Assembly (NCBI GenBank): GCA_021442155.1
Contig: CM038221.1
Location: forward strand, 41,983,648 to 42,047,647
Length of the DNA: 64,000 nt
Source: Cymbidium sinense
Lineage: Eukaryota; Streptophyta; Magnoliopsida; Asparagales; Orchidaceae
Reading direction: 5' to 3'
The position numbers and the translations under genes are program-made. Under the pieces are notes generated by a model. The model worked only from the letters and a program-made list of their open reading frames with translations. It did no database searches and was not told the DNA's origin. Below, piece by piece: positions 27,941 to 40,405 of the stretch; position 1 is the first letter of the stretch, and the number at the start of each line of letters is the position of its first letter.

Positions 27941-29045
27941 ATGAATGTGTGCTTAACTAATGGATGGAAATCCTTTTTTTTTTTATAAAAAAGACATGTG
28001 TTCATAATCTAATCAAACAAAATATTTAAATTCCAAACACACTTCTTTGCATCCATCATTTAAGTGTGCTAAGAAGCAAATTGCATGTATAGTTTTGCCT
28101 ATGATTTAATCATTTGCATGATATACATGATGAAAATAAATGAATGAATATGTGTTATATGATAGTAATTCATTCTAATTAATCGTAAAATGTCTTTCTT
28201 ATTGAATAAGGCCATTTAGAATGAACCTAAACTTAGGGTTAATCAAAACATATAATAAGCAATTCACTAAAGGAAATTGATCAACTTGCTTTAGAAGTGA
28301 CATAAGGTAGGGATGAAAGAGGGGTCTCCTCTCTTTCTTCTCTTTATAACACTTAGTTATTTTGTGTAGGTCAAATAAAATAAAATAAAATATTAAGTAA
28401 AATCTTTAAATCAATTAAATCACTTAAAGAGAAATCAACCCTTTATAAATTAAATCCTTCACACTTAGCAAAATTATAACTCTAAAGCCTGGTTAGGACA
28501 TGCCACACAAGCCTTAATGCATACAATTTAGACTAAGTCACCACTTCTAGCTTTATATTAGGGCAGTGTATGTTTAATGTATGCTTATTTTATGATATAT
28601 TATTGTAGACTGGATGTTAGGGTGTATATCGTGAGTGAATGTTAGAATTATTAGCCTAATCATGTTTTCTGAGGTCATGCTTAAGCCCTAATAAAAATAT
28701 AAATACTTTTGTTGTGCAGGTTGCTTAAACCCCTAAGCATAGCCCAAATTAGGACAGGTGGGCTTGGTTACACATGTGTGGGGTGTTAAGTCCAAATTAT
28801 TCATATAACTATTTGGGTTGTATAGTATGTTTAGCTAATATTTATTTTGCAGGTGTAGCTAGATTTACTTTGGTTCTTTTAATGTAATTTTGTATTAGAA
28901 TTAGGATAAGTGTTATGAGAGATTAGGATGAGCATTGATTATAAGACCAAGTCTTATATACCATGTGATACCTTTGGAGCAAGCACATCTAAATCAAGAT
29001 AAAAAACATTTGTAATTATAATTATTCTTTCATTATGCCAAGATG

Positions 29046-29140
29046 TATAAGGGTAGAGCTCGGCTACCCACATTTCTTTTCGGATTGTACGGCGATACCC
29101 AACCGTATCAGCCTCTTATTCTTTTATGATAGCTTTATAA
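29046..29140 (+). promoter_or_regulatory. Conserved TATAAGGG-AGAGCTCGG block of family X, possible core promoter
   Basis: TATAAGGGTAGAGCTCGGCT at 29046-29065, followed by CGGCGATACCCAACCG and CTCTTATTCTTTTA. The same block is at 725, 12644 and 43255 on the + strand and (reversed, CTTATACA) near 5757, 7517 and 16892. It is the best-conserved piece of the family across all copies. A TATA box followed about 120 bases later by AATAAA-like words (clear only at 12767) would fit the U3/R part of an LTR. This is inference. Confidence 0.4.
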
Positions 29141-30572
29141 AATTGTTTAATATTTTGTTTAGCTTGTGCATTAAAAAAAGCATGCCTCTTTATAGTTTAT
29201 TTATGATTGGTGATTGGTGTATGACTTGGATGAGATTAAGATCCTAGGATAAAAATTTATTTTTCTACCCAAACTAACAACTCATAACTAAATCTCTAAA
29301 ATAACTCATAACCTCATGTAAAAGCCCAAGCATTAAATTAAGATATTAAAATATTTAGCAACTCCTTAGCTAGATGTTATATGTTTAATATCATGCATAA
29401 TCATCTTATTTCACTCTTGTTAAGAGAGGGCTTCCATCTTTGTTAAATAGAAATGGGCTTAACCTTTACGAGCCTATGATGAAAGAACACATCTTTCTCT
29501 TTTGATTTGGCCCATAATTAACTTCTCATGCATTTAGGCATACAAAATCCTATAGCCCGTGTCAAAATAAAGAGTCCCAAATTAAATAAATTTTGATAAG
29601 AATTCACATTATATTAAGTCATTATTCATACCACTCATATTTTAGTCTCTTAGAGAGTGGGTTTAAGGACTTAGTTTCTTTTCTAAATAAATAATAGTCT
29701 AACCATCTTGCAAAGCATATGAATTGACCACATGGTTTTAAAACATAGGAGGAGTTAGTTGGCTGTCACTCTAGGCAGTTATAAGTCCAACGATCGGATG
29801 GTTTACCCTCTCTTGTGGAGATAAACTATATACCCACTTTCATCTTAGATTTAGGTCATGCTTTGGCCTTCACCAAAGCTTCCTAGATTTATGATCTGAG
29901 GTTGCCTTTTTCCTCTTGGGCTACAGGCATAAATCCTCACCTCTTAGGCATCATAATAATCTTGTGTTATTAGAGTATAAGTCTTAGCTCTATAATAAAA
30001 TTTTAACTCAAATATGTAATCTCCTCAATCTCAAACATATAAAGCCCAACCATAGGATAGATTGGAATGCTCACTAGGCTTCCTAGTATCATGAGCATTC
30101 CCTACTCATTTCCTTTGGCTTCAATAATAAATCTTTCCTTTCGATCTATCACATTTGATCTTCCAAATATAATTAATTTATTAATAGTACTATATTTGAG
30201 TTCTTTGGAGATAATAATTATTTACTTTAATTGAGAGTATTTCTGAAGAACTCACTTTTCTTAGGATGTAATTAACTATGGGGGCTTGCCCCCATAGGAA
30301 AATTTAGAACCCAATTTAAAAAAAAACCCTACTTTATTCATCCATGTAAAGTGGGGGAAAGACCTCTGGTATAGTCGAAGACCCATCATGCCTTAGGAGT
30401 CCTTATTAAGTGATCAGGTCCATCGTATGGTAGTGACTTTTATCTTTTGAGATAGTATACTATTCCTTGATGTCGTACCCAATCACCTCAATAAGTATAT
30501 CCTCAGATATGCGTGGTGTCCCCCTCACATACACACATAACACACATACCAAAAAATAAACACCACACATAC

Positions 30573-31385
30573 GGACTTAACATTAGTGATTTTCAAGCCC
30601 ACCTATCCTATTGAGCTATACTTAGGGACTTAAGTAGCACCAGCAAGAAAATAATATTTATTTTATATTTATTACAATAGTCTCTTTAAGCACAAACCCT
30701 TATAGAAAATAGTGTTAGCCTAAAAAAAATGCTCTAACATCTAGACTAGCGAGCAAACAATCATAGTTATCCAATCTAAGATAGTACACCACAACATAAG
30801 AAAAAGTATCACATCACAATCAATACATCGGTCTAACCTAATTCTAGGGTCGTTGATCTAGTGTTCTAGTGTGTGAAAAGAAGGCTTGTGTGGCAAGTCT
30901 ATTTTAGGCTTTGTTTCATTCTAAGTTTGATTTGAAATCATAATTTGTTTAATTTTATCATTAAATGATTTTGATTTAAATAATTTAATTGATATTGGAT
31001 TTTATTCCAATTTTAGGTTTATTTTTAAGTTGAAGTTGAATTTAGATTTTAAAGAATGATGAATATAACAAATTAAGGTTTAATTAATTCAATCAACATT
31101 CATTTCATATTTGTTACTTTATTAAGGTTTATTTTAGATTTATTAGATTCATGAAGTTAAGTGGTTCATGATGATATTATTTGAGCTTCATAGTCCAATA
31201 TCCTGATTAAGTTTAATTAGTTTAATTGATTAATTATTTAGCTTAATATTGAGTTGAAGAAGGTTTTGTAATTTGTTATTTAGTTAAATTTCATATGGCT
31301 AAAGTTTTGTTTGAATATTATTTGAACATTAATCTTGACTCAAGAAACTTTAAGAGATGAAACAATTAGGGTATCAAACTTAAAC
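30573..31385. repeat. Last unit of the tandem array, displaced by the 8.15-kb insertion and internally deleted
   Basis: GGACTTAACATTAGTGATTT at 30573 continues the unit broken at 22412. About 0.7 kb is missing at 31078: AATATAACAAATT joins directly to AAGGTTTAATTAATT, which in intact units lies far downstream. It ends at the left half of the junction palindrome (31363-31382), after which the sequence is unrelated to the array. Confidence 0.8.
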
Positions 31386-34300
31386 AAGGTCATCCTAAGC
31401 TTGTAAATGTTCATATTATAGATGAGCTAAACAATTATCTATTTTTATTTATAATTCAATTATTTATATTATTTAATTTATTTTACTTAGGTTTTGTTTA
31501 CTGATTTATTTAATGTCTTTAAATTAGTTAAACTAATTTGTGATTCAATTAAGTTTCGTTTCAAATTGAGTTATAGTTGTATACTCATTCTACTTTAAAA
31601 CTCATTTATTTAGTATCACCTTTATTAATAGATTACTATGAATTTATAATTCATTTATTTTGTTTTAAGTGAATTATTTTAGTTAGATTTGATTACGTTT
31701 GATTTATAATTTAGGGTTGATTCAATTAATTTGATTTGAATGATAAAATGGATAGTTGTGTTTAGTCTTTTTAAAGTGTATTGGATTTGTCATACTTAAG
31801 TGCCTTATTTAAGTTTGTGTTTGGTCAATTCAATTTTATTTAAAGATAAATCAAACCTCATAAAATCAAATTAATTTTAGTTAAAGGTGTGATTGAGTTA
31901 TTTACTTAATAAGCTAGTTGAAGATAACTTTAGTATGTTTTGTTTACATAATTAGTTTAACATAACTTAATCAAATGATTGGTTAATCAAATTCAGGTTT
32001 AATTATTTATATTTTGATAAGGTGAACTTAGGTAATCGAGATTTGATTAACTTGATCCCAAGTTGATTAGTTTTGGTTAAGTTCTTTATAATTTTAGTTA
32101 ACAAAATTAAGCATTTATTTTATTTCATTAATTTTCAAGAAATTTCAAGTGATAAAATTCAATGATTAATCAAGATGTGTTTGATTTATGATCAATTTAG
32201 TTTAAAGTTTAATGATTAATTAAGATTCAACTAATTTATTGCTTATTGAATTTAAGTGATTTATATGGTTGAAATTCAAAGCTTAAATTAGCTCAAGTAG
32301 CTAATCGTTGACTTGTATGTTTTGTTTATTAATTTAAAGTGATTTTAAGAATTGTGATTAATTGTGTTTATAGTGATTTTAAGAATTGTGTTCAACACAT
32401 GATTAATTTGGTTAAAATATGATTTACGATTAATTAGATATTCATGATTAATTTGATCCACTTATTATGATTGGAGTTTGAATAATAATTATCTTTGTGT
32501 ATTTTATTTAAAATTGACTTTCTCATATTAAGTTTAATTTAGAAGTTTAGTTGATTTAATTAAATTAAGGATTATTTAGGTTAAATATGATTGACCTAAT
32601 TATGTAATTAACTTGATTAAGGGATGTGATCAAATTAATTATAGATTAATGATTTGATTAATCATTATTATGTTTGATTAAAACTTGATAATAAATTTTA
32701 TTAAGTGTTTGAGTTAAATTAAACTTGATTTAAGATTAGTTTTAATATGATTTATTTAAAGTAATTTAGTTTAATTAAATGATGGGTTAATTTAACTCAG
32801 AGTCTTATTATTAACTCAAGGAATCTAATTAAGTTAATTATAGATTCATCAATAATTTAATTAATCATGATTTTGGTGGAGATTAATTTATGATGAATTC
32901 CGTTAACTGTTTACTTTGCATTAAACTCAATTTAAGAGTTATTTTTTATGTGTCTTGTTCTAATTCAATTGAATGATTTATTTGAAATTCAATTAAAATA
33001 GTTAAAGGTTTAATGGTTAATTAAATAAATTATATTTAATTAATCTAATTGAAAGCTAAGTTTAATTTACTTAAAAGTTGGTTAAGCATCTTAATCAAAT
33101 ATTGATTATTGATCAACTAGATTCACCACCATGATTATAATTCAATTATGTATTGTTTAAATCAAAGGATGAAGTCAATTAAAACCTTATTAATTAATTA
33201 AAGGTTTTAGTTTAATTAACTTATTAATATTACTTATTTTATTTTGTTTTATTATTATATTAACTAGGGTTTAATTCTTGGTTATTTAAGTTTTTTTATA
33301 AGTCAATTATGTGTTGTTTAAATTAAAGAATAAAATTAATAAAAACTTGATTACTAAGTTAATTAAAAGTTTCAGTTTAATTAACTAATTAACATCACTT
33401 ACTTTATTTTTTATTAATTTGATTACAATTTAATTCTTGGTTATTTAAGTTTATCATAATTAACTTATTAAAGTATGATTAATGATAAACTAAATCTTCA
33501 TTAATTTAATTAAAATTTAATTATCGATTCGTCTTAACTTATCTTATTTATTCAAATTAAGTTTATTTTAATTGATTAGATTTAATTAAGGGTAATTTGA
33601 TCTTAAATTTTTTTATTGATTAAAGAATACTTAATTAAATAAAAGCTAATGATTTAATTTTCCTTATAAGTTTGACTTAATTCAATGAATGTTTATGATA
33701 AACTTAATTAAATATTTTGTTTAAGTTTAGCTAGCTTAAGAATTGTTATTATCATTATCATTGTTATTATTTTTATAAGGTTAATTTAATTTAATTATGG
33801 TTTAGTTAAGCGATTAATTCATTTACTTTGGAGTTTCACTATTAAATGAATTAAGGGTTATCTTTAGTTAGAAGTTGATGGATTAATTTCGCCTAATTTG
33901 ATTAATCAATTGGTATTAGATTAAAGATTAATTAAGCTCTTTCTTTATTAAATGTTTGGTTTAATTAGGAGCTTAACTAAAGAGTTTAATTAAATGATCA
34001 ATTAAGTCAAATCTTAGTTTCTTGTTATTAATTTTAATTGAATGCTTATTTGATTATAGATTGATTGATTATTAGTCCTAATTAATTTGATTAAATAATT
34101 AATTTAATTAGGATTAGGCTTTAACTTTATTAAATAATTTGATTTGATAATTAAATAATTGCACCTAATCCAAGGGCTAACAAACTGATTCACTTAAATA
34201 AAGATTAGTTATTGATTGATTAAACCATCCATGATTAATTTAATCTAAAGTTTAATTATGAAATTATTATAATTTTGATTGATAATTAAAGTTCCATGTT

Positions 34301-37300
34301 CACTTTGATTTACAAGATTTAAGTTTTATTGATGATCATTTATTTATTTAAATTATCTTGTTAAACATGATTAAATATTTGATTTATTTACTTATTGTTT
34401 GATTTAATTTCATTAGTTCCTAATTCGGTTGAATGTATGACTTGATCAAGATTCAATTTTCTTAATACTTGGGTTAATTAATTTTCTTCAATATGTTCCA
34501 ATTAATCAAGATTTGAATCTTATGGCTTTACTTCAGCTAAGTTTAAATATCCAAATAGTTCACTGCAACTATTTTTAATTATATTCTTGGATGTGTAATT
34601 TCAAGTATATTGATTAATTTTAGTTTCATAATCCATATATCATGAATTCACATTTCCTTTTTATTAATTCGTTATGATTTTTAATATATTTTAAGATTTA
34701 TTTAATTAATTTTAAGGTCTAATGTGAGTTAGAAAATCTATATATGTACATATATTAATGTTATGAGCTTAATCAATGTTGCTTAAGCTATTTTGATGAC
34801 TTTCCCTACTTTTTTTATTTTAAATTATTTATTTCATGAAATTAAAGCATTTGACTATTGAAATTCAATAACTTTTGCTATACTCATCATTTTGACTTGA
34901 AATTTTATAGTAGGTGTATTTTAGCCTAAATATCATTCCTTAAAACTTTTAGGTCAAATTGATTATTATTTTAAGATTAATTAAGGAAATTTTATTTTCA
35001 CTAAAATCTAAATTAAGCCTAAAATACCTAATAAAAATTTGGGATTTTGCGTGCTACGGATTCCTCTTGAAAAGATAAAACCAACAAACTCTTATTTGTA
35101 CTTTTTTAATTAGTAATTTATTTATTTTTATGATTTTTTAAAGTTTGAGATGATTTTTAGCATCTTTTTAAATCCATCAATTCTTGATTTTTCTATTTAA
35201 CCCAGTTAATGCCAAATGGCACTGACTGGGTAGGCTTTACACATGCCAACCGCGGATTGGCCCGTGTGGAGTCCATGTGGATTATAAACAGAAAGTTGAG
35301 ATCTAATTTGGACCATCCGATCTAAGATCGGAGGGTCAATATCAAAGATTGTGATCTAATGGCTCAAATTACATACCCTTAACATCTTAATCTCAGTCGT
35401 CTATCCCAATTAATGGGGATCAGATGGTTGCTGTAATTTTTTTCCCCAAGGCTGATGAATAGAAAGGAGGCGATTTGTCCCTTAGGCTTGATTTTCGACG
35501 ATCATCATTGAAAACTCACATTTTTCACTCCGAGAATGTCAAAAATTATAAAATAAAAAAAGGTTCTAGAGAGATTTCCATAATTTATGCGATCTCACTT
35601 CACAAAGAATGGATACCTAATCGATCGGCTATAGTTTAATGAAATTACCTCGTCAAAAAAAAATTACCTCGTTAGAGCTAATGTTTGGCGGTCAGGTCAA
35701 TTTAAGCACATTTCTAGATGTGAGATGAAGCTTTGGAGTACATATGCGCTCTTGCCTCCTCTCAGATCACTGGGGACGTTAACCGCCGTTGTCTCTCACC
35801 GAAGTTCAATGTATTTTGTTCAATTTGGAGTTGGAAAAGGTAGGGGAAAGTTTGATTTCTCTCTTTAGATAAAGGTGAGTGTGTAGGGAATGTTCAAAGG
35901 TGATGAAATAGCTTGGGGACTTGGATTTATAAGTGGCCAGCCTCTCCTCCATTGGATGAGATTAGGTGGCAGCCAAGAAGGTGCTTATCTCTGTGGTTAA
36001 CTAACTGAGGATTGTGTTCTTGGTCTCTCAAGTGGAAGAGTGGAGGAATATATAAATGATTAGGGACTTTGAAAGCTTGTTTCAATTTTTCTCCTTTGCA
36101 TTTAATCCCTCACCCCACTTAATCTCTTATCAAGCCACCGAAGTTGAAGTCCAATTCATACTTTAGGTAGATTAGCTAGTTTTGCGGTTACCAAAGTCCA
36201 ATTTGGATTTTGTGACCTTGATTTTGAATTTGGGTCAACTTATGTTGACTTAATTGATTTTTAGCTAAGTGAACCAACTGGCTTATTGGCTATGAATTTA
36301 AGATTCAATTATGCCAAATTTGTCATTCAATTATTGGTGTTTAATTAATTTAGGCTTAAGTTGATTCAAGCACATTTTGATCATTTTTGACCCAAGTGGA
36401 TCTAATTGAGTTCACATGGCCCAATCGATCATGTTGGATTTGGATTAGACTTCAATTATGTTTGAATAATCATTTATGGTGATTTTGATTGATTAATTTT
36501 ATTTAGTTTGGATTAATTTTGAATTTGACCCAAATTTGACCAATGTTTGTTCAACTTTGCCCACAATTAGTTAAATTGAGTTATGTGATTCAATTTATTA
36601 TTTTATGTTTAGATTATGCTTCAATCATATTTTATGAATTATTTGGAATAATTTTGATCAATTATTTCATCTAATTTGGATTAATTTTGGGCTTGACCCA
36701 AGTTTGACCCAATTTAGCCTAAGTGAGTCAAATTAGGTTAAATGACTTAATTGGGTAATTTAGGATATGTTTCATCTTCAAATATATTTAATAAATTATT
36801 TAGAGCATTTAAGATTGATTTATTACAATTAATGCATATTATATTTTGAATTTGACCAATTTTGACCAAAATTAGATTTAAAAGGTTAAAATGTGTTCAT
36901 TTCGGTTAACTGATCAAATCGGTTGAATTTTATCCCAAGACTGAATGATATATATTTTTATATAAATTTAACATAATTTTGAATATTTAATTTGAGTTAA
37001 CTTTAATTTAATTTGAAATTTGCCTCACTAAAGTATATTTGAGTCTACTTGAGCTAAGTGGCTTAATTAACCTCAATTGAATTTAGTTTTGTGTTTGGAT
37101 AAACTTATGTGATATTTTTAAGCCTTTGTAGTGGCTTAATTTGACCAAGTTTGATAAGTTGACCTTCTAACCAAGTGGGACTCACATTGGTCAACTTTAG
37201 GTCAAATGGCCTCATTGACCACTTTGAACTTATTCTAAATTTATTTTTATATTTATTTATGTTTATGCATTGATTCTATGCTTTTAGTTTGATTTAATTT

Positions 37301-37616
37301 AATTTTATTTGGACTTAAGTGAATTTGAGCTTAAATGAGTTAATTGAGTTAATAAACCCAATTATCTCAATTCGAGCTCAATTGAATTTAGATTACAATT
37401 CAAATATTTTTTAGATTTCTGTTGAGTTTTATTAAGTTTGAATTTGATTTAGATTTGCTTAATCCAATTGGGTTAGGTTAAGACCTAGAAAGGTTCACCA
37501 GATTGATTTATGGCTTTCCTTTTAGGGTATTTGAGTTCAATTTAGTTTTCAAGTTTAATTTTGATTTCAAATTTAGTGTTTGATTCAATTTATTATTTTA
37601 TTTTGATTTATTTACC
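31386..37616 (-). mobile_element. Reverse family X element (5' and middle sections), interrupted by a LINE
   Basis: On the minus strand the order matches the complete element: GGTCAA/TTGACC-rich section (37.6-36.1 kb), GC-richer section with the hairpin CCGATCTAAGATCGG (35317-35331) and TGGCCCGTGTGG (35.2-36.0), then a long AATT-rich section (35.1-31.4). Its start reappears beyond the LINE at 40315-40405, ending GAGGTCAACA (TGTTGACCTC in reverse). The paired repeats and 3' block are absent on the left, so it is truncated near 31.39 kb. Confidence 0.6.
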
Positions 37617-38153
37617 TAAATGGGTTGGGGAGAAGGCTAAGGAGATTGATAGTTTAGGTTTTAAACTTTGGTATTCAGGTAAAAGTCTAACTAGAAATGG
37701 TGTAGGTGTGATTATAGATAAAAGTTTGAAAGATAATGTTATAAATATTAATAGATGTGGAGATAGAATTATAGCTTTAAAGATTATTATTGATACTAAG
37801 ATTATCAACGTTATAAGTGTATATGCTCCTCAAGTAGGTTTAGAGGTAAGAGCAAAAGAAAAATTTTGGAATGAATTAGAGGGATTGATATAAAAGATAC
37901 CTCCCGAAGAAAAAATATTTATTGGAGGAGATTTAAATGGACATGTTGGTAAAGTGGTAGAAGATTTTAAAAGTATTTATGGTGGTTATGGATTTGAAGT
38001 GACTAATAAAGAAGGTAGGATTATATTAGATTTTATTTTAGCTTATGATTTTGTAGTTGCTAACACTTTATTTAAGAAAAGAAATGAACATATTATTACT
38101 TATAAAAATGGATCTAGTAAAACACAGATTGATTATTTTCTGATAAAAAAATA
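37617..38153 (+). pseudogene. LINE endonuclease domain (APE-like), 5' truncated
   Basis: In one frame: KWVGEKAKEIDSLGFKLWYS, TRNGVGVIIDKSL and NVISVYAPQVG, then a stop at 37891. After that, GGDLNGHVG (about 37925-37951) matches the endonuclease GDxN motif, and SSKTQIDYFLIKK (38115-38153) matches the SQIDYxL region. The N-terminal part with the first catalytic Glu is mostly lost by truncation. A non-functional remnant of the nicking enzyme used for target-primed reverse transcription. Confidence 0.8.
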
Positions 38154-38861
38154 GATCGTTTAGATTGTAAAGATTGTAAGGTCATTCCAAGTGAAAATCT
38201 AAGTACCCAACATCGATTGTTAGTTTTAGATTTTAAGATGAAATATTGTAAGAGAAAAAATAAACTAAATTATTATCCTATAATTAGATGGGGACACTTA
38301 AAGAGCACAAATAAAAATATTTTTAAGAGCAAGCTACAAGAGATTAGAATTTGGGATGTTCATGAGGAAGCTAACATTATGTGAAAAAAAATAGCAAGTG
38401 AAATTAAGCAAGTTTCTAAAGATGTGCTTGGAGAATCAAAAGGAAAACTTCTTGATAAGAATAGTTGGTGGTGGAGTCAGAGTGTGCAAGAAAAGATAAA
38501 AAAATAAGAAGTATTATTGTAAAACTTGGTTTAGATGTAAAAACTCGAAGAATTGGGAAAGATATAAAGTGGTCTATAGAGATTCTAAGAAAGCAGTATA
38601 TGATGCAAAAAATTTAGCTTTTAGTGATTTATACAGTAGATTAGATACTAAAGAAGGTGAAAAATGTATGTATAAGTTAGCCAACCAAAGAGATAGGAGA
38701 AGTAAAGACATAGTTCAAGTGAGGTGTATTAAGGATAAAATAATAAAAATACTTTTTAGAAAAGGATATTGAAAATAGGTGGATGAGGTATTTTGATAAA
38801 TTTTTCAATGAAGGATCGAAAGTACGATTGATTTTAGCAACCTTAATACCTAAAAAAAATA

Positions 38862-40245
38862 GAGAATTTTATTTTATCGTCAGATTAGTAAATCAAGTTA
38901 GTGAAGCTTTAAAGAAAATGAAATGTGGAAAAGCAAGAGGATGGATAATATTCCAATAGAAGTGTGAAAATGTTTAAGAGATCAAGGAATTTCTTATTTA
39001 CAAATCTTTTAATGTCATTTTAAAGACTAAAAAGATGTCAGATGAGTGGAAAAAGAGTTTGTTGGTTCCTATATTTAAGAATATAGGTGATGCACAAGAG
39101 TGTGCAAATTATAGAGGAATTAAGTTAACGTGCCATACATTAAAATTATGGGAGAGAGTAATTGAGCATAGGTTATGATGTGATACAAGTTTCTCACAAT
39201 CGTTTGGTTTCATGCCGTAGATCTACTATGGATGCTATACATTTGTTAAGGGGTTTGATGGAGAAGCATAGAAAGTAAGGAGGATCTACATATGCTATTT
39301 ATTGATTTAGAGAAAGCTTATGATAAAGTTTCAAGAGATGTTCTTTGGAGAGTTCTAGAAAGGAGTTAATATTGGTTATATTCAAGTCATTAAGGATATG
39401 TATACTGAGTACTTGTGTCCAAACACAAGGAGGATTGACAAAATATTTTCTTATTTCAGTTGGATTACATCAAGGATCAACTTTAAGCCCTTATCTTTTT
39501 TTACTTTAGTTATGTTCTTACTAGGCATTTACAAGAAGATGTACCTTGGTGTATGCTTTTGTCGATGGCATTCTTCTTGTTGATAAGACTAGAGAGGGAG
39601 TCCAACAGAAACTTGAATTATGGAGGTCAACTCTAGAGTCTAAAGGTTTTTGTTTAAGTAGATCTAAAACTAAATATATGGAGTGCAATTTTAGTTGTAG
39701 AAGTTCTAGTGATAGTGTTATGACATTAGGTGAACAAGTCATTAATAAGAGTGAGCGTTTCAGATATTTAGGCTCTATTGTTCAAAATGATGGTGGAATA
39801 GATGGAGATGTTATTAGTAGAATTCAAGTTGGATGGTTGAAGTGGAGGAAAACATCTGGCCTATTATGTGATAGAAAAGTTCCGCTTAAACTTAAGGAAA
39901 AATTTTATAAGATGGTGATAAGACCGCAATGACTTATGGTGCAAAATGTTGGCCAATAAAAGAGAAGCATAAGACTAAGTTAAGTGTTACAGAGATGAGG
40001 ATGCTCAGGTGGATGAGTGGCTTTACTCTTAGAGATAAAATGTGAAATGAGTATGTTTGGGAAAAAGTTGGAGTAGCTCCGGTGGCAAATGAGATTAGAG
40101 AGAGTCGCGTTAGATGGTTTGGCCACATAAAGCATCGGCCGTCCAATGACCCGATTAGGAGAGTAGATGCATTAGATTTGCCTTATGTTAAGAAAGGTAG
40201 AGGTAGACCTAAAAAGACTTGGTTAAGATGTAAAAAAAAATGATC
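38862..40245 (+). pseudogene. LINE reverse transcriptase, frameshifted, catalytic box destroyed
   Basis: Pieces in order: VNQVSEALKKMKCGKARG (38889-38940), DEWKKSLLVPIFKNIGDAQE then CANYRGIKL (39041-39127), SQSFGFMP (near 39197), [20 protein letters not shown] (near 39296-39355), the active-site region AFVDGILLVDKTREGV, the C-terminal YLGSIVQNDGGIDGDV and GWLKWRKTSGLLCDRKVPLK (to 39932), and in another frame MRMLRWMSG, RWFGHI and GRGRPKKTWL (to about 40230). The expected FADD box reads FVDG, so the second metal-binding Asp is lost. At least three frame changes and several stops. Confidence 0.85.
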
Positions 40246-40303
40246 TGATATTTGATCAAAACAGAGAAGGATTCATGACAAAGTGGATTTGTTGTTGTTG
40301 TTG

Positions 40304-40405
40304 TTATATTTACCACCCTAAGTATAGTATTAAGTATCCTCTTAATCTAAGATTAATTTCTAAGATTATGAATGATACTAACCTCATCCAAAAATGAGGT
40401 CAACA
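40304..40405 (-). mobile_element. 5' end of the reverse family X element beyond the LINE
   Basis: After the LINE target duplication the sequence runs to CCTCATCCAAAAATGAGG and TCAACA (ending 40405). In reverse this is TGTTGACCTCA plus a short hairpin, the same start as the elements at 22418 and 59547. The next bases (AAATC, 40406-40410) would be the target duplication if the other end were intact. Confidence 0.6.

Larger units (their letters stand above)
22418..30567 (+). mobile_element. Complete family X element: 8.15 kb, TG...CA ends, CATAC target duplication, non-coding; candidate giant solo LTR
   Basis: The element begins TGTTGACCTCAC at 22418 and ends AAACACCACA at 30567. CATAC stands at 22413-22417 and at 30568-30572. 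The host tandem-array sequence reads straight through when the insert and one CATAC are removed, so the ends are secure. A 5-bp duplication with TG...CA ends is the signature of LTR-retrotransposon integration. No direct terminal repeat, primer binding site, polypurine tract or gag/pol similarity was found inside. Order: TTGACC-rich section (22.6-24.7 kb), GC-richer section with CGATC hairpins (24.7-25.86), AATT-rich section (25.9-27.5), paired GGACATCCC repeats (27.58-27.94), and a 3' block with TATAAGGG (29046) and the terminal region. Best reading: a solo LTR of exceptional size or a large non-autonomous derivative. Confidence 0.7.
37617..40303 (+). mobile_element. RTE-clade LINE, 5'-truncated, TTG tail, degraded
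   Basis: The insert begins at the endonuclease codons for (T)KWVGEKAKEID and ends in four to five TTG repeats (40290-40303). It encodes, with frame breaks, an apurinic-type endonuclease and a reverse transcriptase of the plant RTE group. TATTTACC precedes the first LINE base (37609-37616) and follows the tail (40307-40314); allowing mismatches the match is 9 of 11 bases, consistent with an aged target duplication. Length is 2.7 kb against roughly 3.2 kb or more for full elements. Next to the tail, the usual CCCCAC..AGTGGGATTAAGG terminus is shortened to AAGTGGATTTG. Confidence 0.85.

Noticed and set aside
16970..31385. CRISPR-like or satellite array
   Set aside because: Units are about 1.77 kb and few, in a plant nuclear context; it is a local segmental duplication of transposon sequence, not a CRISPR array or centromeric satellite.
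37561..37616. First 18 codons of the 37561 frame as the LINE protein start
   Set aside because: These codons lie before the insertion point in family X sequence; the frame is open there by chance.
40290..40303. TTG run as an independent microsatellite
   Set aside because: It is the 3' tail of the RTE LINE, as at 51428-51460.
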